Under the pieces are notes generated by a model that saw only the letters and a list, made by a program, of their open reading frames with translations, ran no database searches and had not been told where the DNA came from. Of a stretch of 64,000 nt of DNA, positions 12,001 to 24,000 are shown piece after piece. Numbering within the stretch: position 1 is the first letter of the stretch; each line of letters opens with the position of its first letter. Both the position numbers and the translations under genes were made by a program. The DNA comes from Lumbricus rubellus (Eukaryota; Annelida; Clitellata; Crassiclitellata; Lumbricidae). Where the stretch lies: NCBI GenBank assembly GCA_945859605.1, contig OX243825.1, forward strand, positions 30,214,329 to 30,278,328, read 5' to 3'.

Positions 12001-15000
12001 GGAGAATAGTGTCGGCGTTTGTAGACATATTAAGCTTAATTATTTGTTGAAATAACTGCAGGTTGTGTTGCTGACGTGGCATTTGTAATCGACAACTCCG
12101 GAAGCATCCGAGACTCTGATCCTCCCGGAGGAAACAATTGGATGTTGATCATCAACTTCGTCAAATCACTCGTTCATATCCTTAGCGTTGGAACGAGCAG
12201 CGTTCGAATTGCATGCGTCGTGTTTGGTGAGAACAACAGTATTTATAACCATAACAATTAATAATCATCGATTTATTGAACCACAAGTAGGCTATACAAT
12301 GTAAGGCCTACATAATGTTATTGTTATTATAGTCACACTAATGACAATATTTAGAGAATTGAACCAAAATTTAATATTATGGAAATATTAGTCCATTACT
12401 ACTAATCACCAGGCATTAGAAATGGCCCATAAATTTTTATCAAAAAGAGTTTGGCTTACTTTTTAATTGAACCACGTTGTGTAACTGTTCTCATTTGATC
12501 GCTAGGACTGTTGCCTATAGGGCCTAATAATTGTTCATGTAATCATTACGTTTATCAACTGCTAATCAAACCGACTGTCCAGGTTCTTAATAGAAATGTA
12601 ATTAATTGTAACAACTCAATCTTTCAGTTACACGTATCGTTATTTTATTCAATAGGAGGCCTATAATTAATTCGCTAAGTTTAGGGAACTCGTGTTGTCT
12701 TCAATTTCAAACAAGAATTTCAACATTACTCAGAAGAGCAAGTTTTATGTACGCTGTACATTTTTTCCAGTTTTATGTGCGCTGTACACCTTCACTCTCA
12801 TGTAGCCTATAGAATACGAGAAGCAATACTTCCAGTGTAATTTTATTTTCCACAGGGAACGCCGCTCGTTTGGAGTTTGATCTGAACGCCTACCACACCG
12901 AAGTGGACGTCCAGGAGGCGCTTGATAAGGTTGAATACCGAGGAGGTAACACCAACACAACGGGAGGATTGAACCTCGCGAGAACTCGTGTCTTTGGTCC
13001 AGGGTTTGGTGCCAGACCCAACGCAACTCATATCATCATTCTTATTACGGATGGAATTCCGACTTACGACGCCGATAAGCTACAGGATGAGGTGGATAAA
13101 ATCAAGGCGGATAACATCAAGCTAACTGCCATCGGAGTGACAAACCAGGTATCATTATTTTAAAGTATAATTGTAGGCGGATAAAAACTAAAACTACACC
13201 ATCTACTTCTTACAGTTTCGGAACGGTCAAACAATTCGTAAGCTATCTTATTTAGTAGAATATTAACAGTTTTTTTCTTGCATAAATCAACACATAGCAT
13301 AAAAAGACGAAAAATAGGTCTAAAAACAAGAAAAATCGTGATTTTTCTTAAAACAACAAGAAAAGAAAAACAAAAAAAGAAAAAACAACGTCTTTTATAA
13401 CTATGAATAATATTATTCATGTAGAGCATCCTATAGCCTAAGTAACTTGCTACTGACGTTGCTCTAGAAATTGTCGAAACACAATGCAATTATTTGCACA
13501 ATAAATGCAGCAGTTTTGCCCTCAACATTCCATCAACTTACATGTAGTGTTACACAAAAATGTGAGATTATGACTGCGAATTAAACCTTCGTTTACAGGT
13601 GAACGAAACGCTGTTGCGTGGAATCGTCACACCACCAAGTTCACAAAACTACGCATTCGCGGGTGACTTCGACAGTTTGGATCACATCAAGGAACAAGTG
13701 ATAAACGAAGACACTTGCAAACCAATCCCAAGTCAAACGCCCAGTCAGCCTGGCCCATCGGTATCTGTTTCCATGGAAACGGTTTCGTCTCCAATGACAA
13801 CAGGACATGAGTTGATCGGAGCGGTTTCGGCAACGCTCCCTCTTCAGAACAGTTTGGATAATGAAACGTCGTCTACAGTGACTGTGCAGAACACACTGAT
13901 AGGCGCTGGATCACAGACAACTCCGTTACCTATCGCTACGGATTTGGCAAGTGGTTCAGTTCCTGCTACAACAACGGAATCTGCGATTGGATCACAGACA
14001 AACACCGCAGACACAGGAAACAATTCTGACGGTAAGCAATGCGTTTAGGCCTAAGTCTCATCTTTAGAAAGTTAACATTCTTAGGTATGTGTACAAACCT
14101 CGATGTATGTATGCATGCATGCATGCATGTATGTGTGTGCATGTATGTATGTATGTATGTACATGTATGTGTGCATATTTATGCATATTATGTAAGCCTG
14201 CCATGTATAAGCTTACGTCAAACCCCTTTCTTGTGTCTCTCTTCTCTCAGAACCTACCAACAACTCTGTGGTACAAACTTCTGCGACCCCACCAGCGCCT
14301 TCTACTGTAACAGATAGAACGCTGATTGGAGCTGGGTCTCCTACTCTACCAATCTTTGGATACAATGAGACGACTACAGCAGGAACAAGTCCGCAAGGTA
14401 ATCAGGATAATTGTATTGCTTCGTTTAAAAACCGTAATTTTGATGGTGTTTGTGGTTGTCACTGTAGAGTTCGTTTTTGCACCATGACAATCTTTATGGG
14501 TTTCATTTAAAAGGTCACCCCGTGCCTCATCGGCGCTTTTGAATGTTGACATCCTGCATAAAAATACCTCATTAGTACATCAACAATGGAATAATTTTCG
14601 ACTAAGCTTATTGACCAATATCTGTAGGCCGAATTGCGTCATAATTAGGATGTCAGTGGAACTGGCTATCAACATTTCTCAGGATAAATAAAATTAGTCT
14701 TATAAAGATGATCAGCTAGCTGTTGTTACCTTCGACTGCTTTGCCTGGCTGATGTTGGTTGATGTTGCCTTTAGGCATATACAGATAAAACAATGGGTGG
14801 TCTCGTTAAAAATGATGTAAATTTTGTTCTGTTTGAAATATTTTGGAGAAATTTGGCCATTGTATGTAAATGTGAATTGCCTTTAAGCCTGTAAAATTGC
14901 TTTACATTTTTTTACTTCTGGTTGAAATATTATTAACAATTGTTTTTCGGGGAGGGCGCCTTTTATGGCACACCCTGTACACATTTCTTAGGTTTTTAAT

Positions 15001-18000
15001 AATAATTGTTCACTGTTCAATGTGTTCATGTTCAGACACCTTCTCTTCCTTGTTCTGTTTGCAGTAACATGTTTGGCTGATGTTGCGTTTGTGATCGATA
15101 ATTCTGGAAGCATTGGAGACAACGATCCACCAGGAGGAAGCAATTGGCTTCTCATCATTAACTTCATCAAGTCTCTCGTTCGTCTCCTCCCCATCAGTAC
15201 CAACGGAACACACGTCGCAGCTGTCGACTTCGGTGAGAAGATCCCGCGGTTGTGTATTATAGGCCTGCATAAATATATTAATTAAGAAATATTAGAAATT
15301 TAGATACATGTATGCATTCATAATGAACATACAGGTAGGCCTACATGCAAAACTGCAAGCATGAATATTCAAATGTAGCATACTCAAGTAAGAGTTATTA
15401 TTTCAGCAATTTTTAGGTAAAAAGGTTAAGTTTTTTCGAAATGCTTAACTGCGTGTGTAGCCTAATGTTGGTACACATTGTAGATTTCTACATAAAAATA
15501 TTGCGCTCGATCGTTTACAATTTTGTACTAAGTCAGCATAGGCCTAATGTTAGTTTAATTCGTAAGAGCGGAAATCAACCTTTTGTGGTCATGATCTGCA
15601 TGAAAATAGTCGACCTCGTGATGTTGACGCAGACATTAATTTAGGCTATTGGGCCTAACTGTAGAAATTGGCCAAGATTTCTGTAGCACCTATGATATGG
15701 TAGGCCTAATACTTAACCGGGTTTTTTTATCTACAGGAAACAAAGGTTATCTTGACTTCGACTTCTTGGCATACATGACTCAATCCGAAGTATTGGCTGC
15801 AATTGATTTTATCAAATACAAAGGTGAGAATACGAATACAACTGGAGGTCTTCGTGTCGCTAGAACTCGTCTCTTCGACGTCATCTATGGATCAAGAAGC
15901 AACGTCGCTCGTATCATCATTCTTCTCACGGATGGAAATCCAAACTGGGACAAAGCTCAACTCATGGATGAAGTGAATCTGATCAAATCGATGAATATCA
16001 GAATCATCGCCGTTGGTGTCACAAATCAGGTAAATACCTTAGTAAGCCTATTATACTTGAATAAGTCTACTTGCATAAGAAGTAAAGTAAGTAAAGTCCT
16101 ATCCCGTTCCGCGAGGAACATAGGGAGGCGCTCATCTCCTTTTCCATGGCCCTGAGCCAACAATGGACGAATCCCAAGGTCCTGGACACGAGGCCAGTGT
16201 ATCGCAGAACTTGCTGTTTACTTCCCAGCTGACGCCGGTGCCAAATTATACTGCTTGGTGACAGAGGCACGTGTGCGTAAACAACTTGCCCAAGGTCGTT
16301 AGTCGGAGTCGAACCCGCAACCTCCCGCTCCGTGAGCGGACGCGTTACCGGTCTGCCACCAGGTCGCTGAATACTATGCTTATTACTTCGACTCACGAGA
16401 GCTTAAATGCAACATAAACGCAAATTGCAGTCAGCAAACTGTTGGCATTTTCTTCATCTCAAAAAGAATCAGGTAATAAAAAAACGGTCGCGGGTGTTAA
16501 CCATGTCTCAAATGCAGCAATGCAGTCATGTTGAAGCAAATAAAATGATATTTAAATTCTGAAATAGATCTCATTGTATTTATTTTCAAATATTAAAATA
16601 AACTGAAAATAAACTGAAAATCCTGTTTCGATTAAAGAAAATCAGTTTATTGCGTTGTTTAGAAAATGTTTCCTGTCTTTTGCTTTTTATCTTATTCGGG
16701 GTTTTCAAGGTCAACGACACACTGCTTCGGTCGATGGTAACGCAACCTGCCTCGGAAAACTATGTCTTTGCCGAGAATTTTAATAGCCTTGACTTCGTGA
16801 AGAGCAAAGTTATCAACGACCAAACTTGCCAGGCAATACTGAGTAAGTGAAAGATTAGCCTATACTATGTAAATAACTGAATTCTAAAACACGAAGAAGA
16901 AATTTTTCAGCAGAGCTTTGCCAGGACACCAAAGCCAAAAAGCAGCTGCTACGATGTAGGCGTATTCTGTATAAGAGAGATAATATTATAATAGGCCTAC
17001 CCCGGTACGGTGGTGCCAATATTGAATCCAACTCCTCTGGATTCATTCGACTTTAATGCAGGTTTTTCAGGAATTTTGTAACTCCACAACCCGTTCTTTC
17101 CCTTTCTATTCTTAAAGGTGAATAACTCCCAATCGGATGGCAATGACGTTTTGCTATTTATAATTGGGCAGAGGTGCTTCTAAAACTGCATAAATCCAAT
17201 TAGAACTGCACATTTTATGTACAACCGCACGCTAAAGAACCCTGCATTTATGACATAAAGAAATGTGATGCTGAGTTCTCTCTATTAGGCCTACTGGTAT
17301 CTCGCACAGTAGCATTGCTCTCTCGTTTCCCTAAATATCTTTTGTTTCCTTGATACTATTTACGTACAAGAATTATATTGTAGCTTATTAGACCAAGTAA
17401 TAATTATTTGTCACGGTTGCTCTGAAGATGCGCAAAAACTGACACTACTAAAGTTTTCACAAGTGACGAGGCAACTAGAATAGATTCATGTATGTTCATA
17501 AGACGCCTTCTATAACTTTTCTCTGTTTGCAGTAACATGTTTGGCTGATGTTGCGTTTGTGATCGATAATTCTGGAAGCATTGGAGACAACGATCCACCA
17601 GGAGGAAGCAATTGGCTTCTCATCATCAACTTCATCAAGTCTCTCGTTCGTCTCCTACCGATCAGTACCAACGGAACACACGTCGGCGCTGTCGACTTTG
17701 GTGAGCAGACAGGAGATTTGTGTTTTATTTAGCTTCCGCCAACGTTATTTAAAAACTGAATTGCTCTGCTATGCATCTTCATAATCGGGTTCCCCGCCCT
17801 GTTGAATGCTCAAATGTCCGACGTCGGTGTTATCTAGATGTTGGGCTGTTTCTTAAAATTAAGCTTGCCTTATCCACCAATCACTCAGCTTCTGCATCAT
17901 ATGTCATGGTCTTCGTGTTTGTTTGCTTCCCATTCATGTTTCCTTCGATGACCCATCTAAGTAGTTAATCTTCTCTTAATGTGTGTCCTAGCCACTTCTT

Positions 18001-21000
18001 TTGTCTCTCCCTTCTTGTGTTTACTAGGGCTCTTTCTTCTCCATTTTCTCTCACTCAATCATTAACAACACTTCTTCATTGAATGCTTTAGTATGTTCCC
18101 TCCAGCTGTATGCATGTGAATAAACATTTTGGTTCTGCATATGATTCACAAGAGGAAGAGGAAGAGGAAGAAGAAAAAGAAAAAAGAGAAGAAGGAGGAG
18201 GAGAAGAGGAAAGGGAATGGGCATGGGCATGCGAAGGGCAGGGGAGGGCAAAGGGAAGTTGAAGATGAAGAGGAAGAAGAACAGGAAGAGGAGAAACAAG
18301 AACAAGAAGAAGAACAGAAAGAAGAGTTATCGTTATTACTAAGTTCAAATGCATAATATTGCACGTTTTGCTATTTTCAGGAAACAAAGGTTATCTTGAC
18401 TTCGACTTCTTGGCTTACATGACTCAATCCGAAGTCTTGGCTGCAATCGATTTTATCAAATACAAGGGTGAGAATACGAATACAACGGGAGGTCTTCGTG
18501 TCGCTAGAACTCGTCTCTTCGACGTCATCTATGGATCAAGAAGCAACGTCGCTCGTATCATCATTCTTCTCACGGATGGAAATCCAAACTGGGACAAAGC
18601 TCAACTCATGGATGAAGTGAATCTGATCAAATCGATGAATATCAGAATCATCGCCGTTGGTGTTACAAATCAGGTGAGTTATGCATCTGGTTGATATAAA
18701 ATCTATTCACCATTATGTTCGGTCACCACCCCTGACATCGCCAACCATTTTGACTAGCTTTTAAAATAACTCTCGCTTCAATAAACGTTACACTCAGAGT
18801 CTCAAGCTAACCGATATGATTAATATTGAATTATTCGACTGAAAATAGTCTTTAGGAGCATTCAATAACTTTCATTGCGGCAATGCAATTGTGCTCATTG
18901 TATCAGTAGCTTACTACGGTACATATCTAGAGCCGTTGTGCCATCAAAGTTCAAGGATATGCCGGTCAGTAGACATGAGGGAAAATAGGTTGTATTAAAA
19001 CATCTAAAAGGCCTTTAACAGTGCGAGACGTTAAGATGCGCTTCGATAGAAAAAAAGGCTTTGAGAAAAGGAAACCAGGATTAGGAATACAATCTAGAAT
19101 AATTATTTTAGGACGACTAGATGGGGTAGGCTAAACGTATTCCAGAAAGAGGGACCAATAATGTTGAGCTCCAGCAGCATCGACTTTCAGATTTCTGAAT
19201 TTGCACCATCATCTCCTACCACATTTCCATAAACACCCAATTTCGTCTCAAAAGAACCGAGGCTGAGCCATAGCAGTCACAGTTTGAGGGACTGGATGAT
19301 CAAATCTGTTTGAACGATACGATGAGGCTGAAAGCGGCCGGGTATTAGCCTACGTAGGATAGACATTTGGAGCACTAGGCCCTACCCCCGTTACTCTATT
19401 TTTGTGAGGTACAACTGTATCTCAAATGAACAGAATAGCATGTGTTCTATATTATAATTGTCTAGGTTAACGATACTCTTCTGAAGTCGATTGTCACTCA
19501 ACCAGCTTCTGAAAATTACGTTTTCGCGGAAAGCTTCGACAGTTTGGATTTCGTGAGAAACCAAGTCATCAACAATAACACATGCCAAGCAATCACTCCT
19601 TTCCCATCCAGTGGTGCAACGGAAACCAGATCAACAATGTCACAGCAGAACACAGATGATCATAGCCCGACTTCATTCCCAGCATCGTCCCCATCACCAA
19701 CAAGCGGACTAAGCACAGGAAACGAACAGATATCGTCACAGACCAACACTGCAGGGCCGTCAAATGCAAATTCAGAATACGATTCATCATCATCATCGTC
19801 GTTGTCGACGTCTCCCATTACTACTTCATCTGCAATTATCGTCGAAACTTCAGAGACTGTGTCGAGAAGCACACTGGGATCTTCAAGCACATCAACCATT
19901 TCACAAACAAATGAACCGGTTACAAGTGAAACACCTGGACAACCTTCCTCGCCCGTAACGACGACCCCTTCAACATTCTCGTCTCCTCTCGTCTCTCCAG
20001 CCTCAACGACCACGAGTCAGGTCAGTGAAGGATCACCATCGTCAACTATTCATCCGTCAACGTCAGAACTAAGTGAACCATCTTCCACAACTGCAATCGG
20101 AATTAGTGTTCCGTCAAGCGCAACGAACTCTACACCAAACTCGACTCCCACGTTTGATTTGACACCACCATCTTCTACCACATTTCCATCAACTCCCGCT
20201 GCAACGTCACCTCAATTAAACATTACATCAGCTGTTACACTTGAAACACAAGAAACTCCTGGAAGTACTACTTCACAAATAATATCATCGCCTCCAACAC
20301 CAAATACTCCATCTATTTCGATATCGTCGTCAACCGTAGCCTCAGAAACTGAGTCAACATCGGAAACAAACACAATGTCGCAACTGGCATCAACTGTTTC
20401 AACAGTGGCTTCTGGAACTCAGTCAACATCAGAGTCAAATACAATGTCGCAAACTGTTACACCAGAAATATCTCTACCATCGACTTCCACATCTTCACCA
20501 ATCATTACATCTAACCCTATAATTGTGCAATCCACAGAAGCAAGCACGCAAGCGTCGTCAACTTCAAAACAGGAAGAGAGTGGTGCGAGTACACAACAGT
20601 CAACAGCGACTGGCAGTGTCGTTCAAAGTGGAGCTTCATCGGTTTCATCTTTTGTATCAACATCAGAGACAGAGAACACTCGAATTGGAGCTGGATCACC
20701 AACTCTACCAACTTTCGGGTTTACTGATACATCACTGCCACCATCATCATCGTTATCTTCACCACCACAATCATCAGTGTCACCATCATTATCACCGCAA
20801 TCATCAGAATCACCATCAATATCACCACCAACAGCACCTTCATCATCAGCATCACAACCACCAACATCATTGTCGTCACCACCGCCATTATCACAATCGT
20901 CTTCTCCTCCACCACTACCACCGTCACCGTCATCACCTACATTATCACCGTCATCACCAACACCGCCATCAGCATCGTCATCACCATCATCACCACAATC

Positions 21001-24000
21001 AATATCACCGCCATCATCACCATCGTCATCATCACCATCACTACCACCGTCATCGTCATCGTTATCACCTACATTATCACCGTCATCACCAGCACCGACA
21101 TCAGCATCGCCATCACCATCATCACCACAATCAATATCTCCACCATTATCACCATCATCACCATCACTTCCACCACAATCTTCAACATCACCATCACTAC
21201 CACCGTCACCGTCATCACCTACATTATCACCATCACTACCACCATCATCGCCATCGTCATCGTTATCACCTACATTATCACCGTCATCACCAGCACCGAC
21301 ATCAGCATCGCCATCACCATCATCACCACAATCAATATCTCCACCATTATCACCATCATCACCATCACTTCCACCACAATCTTCACCATCACCATCACTA
21401 CCACCGTCACCGTCATCACCTACATTATCACCATCACTACCACCATCATCGCCATCAATATCATCACCATCATCACCATCACCGTCGCTACCACCGCAAT
21501 CTTCGCCATCATCACCACCACCATCATCATCGCCATCACTACCACCATCACCATCATCATCGCCATCACTACCACCACCTTCATCATCAACGCCAGCAAC
21601 AGCATCTCCAACCACACCACCATTATCACCAACGAATCAACCAGATACAAACCCTTCTTCCGAGACATCATCAATCACTTCCGCTGTCATCTCGTCACCA
21701 TCACCATCAACAGTTACAACAGAGAACACACGAATCGGCGCACAATCTCCCACACTTCCACTGGCCAATCAAAACAACACAGAATATTCATCTCCTGAAT
21801 CAACATCCACCACAGCAACAACTCAAACAGGAATCGGATCTCCAGCGTCTCCCACTTTTCCAGATTTCGGAATATCAACAACTACGATCCCATCCACCTC
21901 TTCGACGAATGCCATGTCTCCATCTCTGTCTTCTCCAGCGACCACGTCCTCTAGTGCAGCTGCTGATACTCCGTCACTTTCGACACCCACATCACAATCG
22001 ACGACACCCATTACGAACTCAGGTGAGAAAAGCTAAGGCGTACAATGTGCATGAATTAAGGTTTGAAACAACGTTTTGCTGCATGTTAAATTGTTAGGCG
22101 ATTATTATGTAATAGCTATGTTAAATAGCTAACGATGATAAAATTTGAGCCATAGAGAAAGAGAGACAGTGAGCGAGAGAGACACAGGGTGAGAAAGAAA
22201 GGATGAGGATAGAAAGTGTAATCGGTTTGTGGTGAATATTAAAATGAGGTTCATAACTGCTGACAAACTTTATGCGCCAGCTATTCCGAATTTTTAAAAG
22301 TATTTATTTCTAAATCATAATGTACAATTCGTCCGTTATAAACTAGTGCATTTTAGAACAGGAGAATGTAGCTGTCCAGCTTTCAAGAACACGATGTAGG
22401 ACCACAAGAAGTAATACCAGAACAAGAAACACTCACTAAGTACGAAAATACTTCGTATTGAAATACATTGACTAATTGCTACCGACATATTCTTTGAAGT
22501 TTTAACCTTTACTGAAGAGACTATAAAAATTTATTTTATAAACGATAATGATGACGTTGTAAATTCGCGTTTGTTGTAGTCTGTGTGTCGGGAGCTGACG
22601 TTGTGTTCGCAGTGACGATGTCCAACGATGTTGAATTCAGTGATTTCCAACTTCTGAAGTCATTCCTCATCACTATCGTCTCAGCTTCTGATGTTGGAGG
22701 CCAGATGTTGTTTGGTGTTGTGCTTTTCACGAATACCATTGAACAACATATCGATCTGAATCAGAACACAAATAGGTTATTATAATATTATTACATACAC
22801 TGACCACACTGCCTGCAGTTTAATAATATGCAGTGCATTAGAAGTGTGTCGGGTTTGAAAGAATGGAGCGCAACAGTGGGGGCAGCATAATATTTCTTTA
22901 TGCATTTATAATTATTGTTGTGAATGTTGTATGCAAGGCCGTATTTATAGGGGTCTGTTTTGGGAGTTCAAGCACCCCCGAAATGAAATAATGTGTAAAA
23001 ATGAAATAATGCATTTACTAGCACAGGATGTAAGAACTAATTTAGAAATTACTTTTGAAGCTCTTATTTCCATGTGAAATTTACGTAGATGATCTACTCA
23101 TGATGATGATGATGTGGAAGCTGCTGAATTTCTTAATTACTATTTCAGCTGAGCAAACACACCCGAAACAAAAGTCATAGCTACTATCTTGTACATACAT
23201 GTAGGCTGGGTTAGTATATTCTATTGTTTGTTGTGTCGTTGTGTAGAACCAGCCTCATCTCTGCCATCAACGGTCTTCAATATTCTACCGGAAGTGCAAA
23301 CATATCCGCTGGTCTTTGGTACGCTCTCAACAGTTCGTTCATTGCCTCATCCGGCGATAGAGCTGACCATCCCAATGTTCTTATTCTCATCACCAAGACT
23401 CGTTCAAACAACGAGCAGGCAACATTGGATGTGGCCGCGCTGTGCAGGCGATCCGGAATCTATGTGATTGTTTTAGCGATTGGCGATTGGGTTAACATGT
23501 ACGAGGTGAACAATACTGCTAGTCCACCACACGAGAAGAATGTCATTTTCATGAAGAACTTTCAGAGCCTCAATACCTCGATCAGTCAGATTCGAAATCT
23601 CTACTGCAACAGTAAGTTAACATATTACTTTGTAGGATTAGTGAATTTGACCATTTACATGCATAGAAATAGAAATTCATCAGCCATACAGACAGATGGA
23701 CGGATGGCTGGCTGTATTGATGTATGGGTGGATGTATGGATGAATGGATGGATGGATGGGTAGCGGGCTTCTTTTAGCAGGAGCCGTTCAGAAGCGCTTC
23801 CATTGCGGAAGTTCCCTAGAAATATGTAGAATGGAAGTAGACCCACTTGTAGAAGTCATTCATTTGAAATTTTGTATTCAAGGACAGGGTGAGAATTGCA
23901 GAGAAGCTATAATGCTTTCCCTGAAGAGGAACCATGACTTGTGCATTTGGGATTATAATAAATGCAAACATAAAGAACCTGGCATACTTACTTGTTCGGT

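Noticed and set aside
20523..22097. 524-residue His/Leu-rich open frame (+), and Asp/Gly-rich frame on the minus strand (20623-21615)
   Set aside because: Both are alternative readings of the TCACCA-type repeats in exon 17. They have no start context, splice logic or domain, while the chosen frame joins vWA exons in phase.
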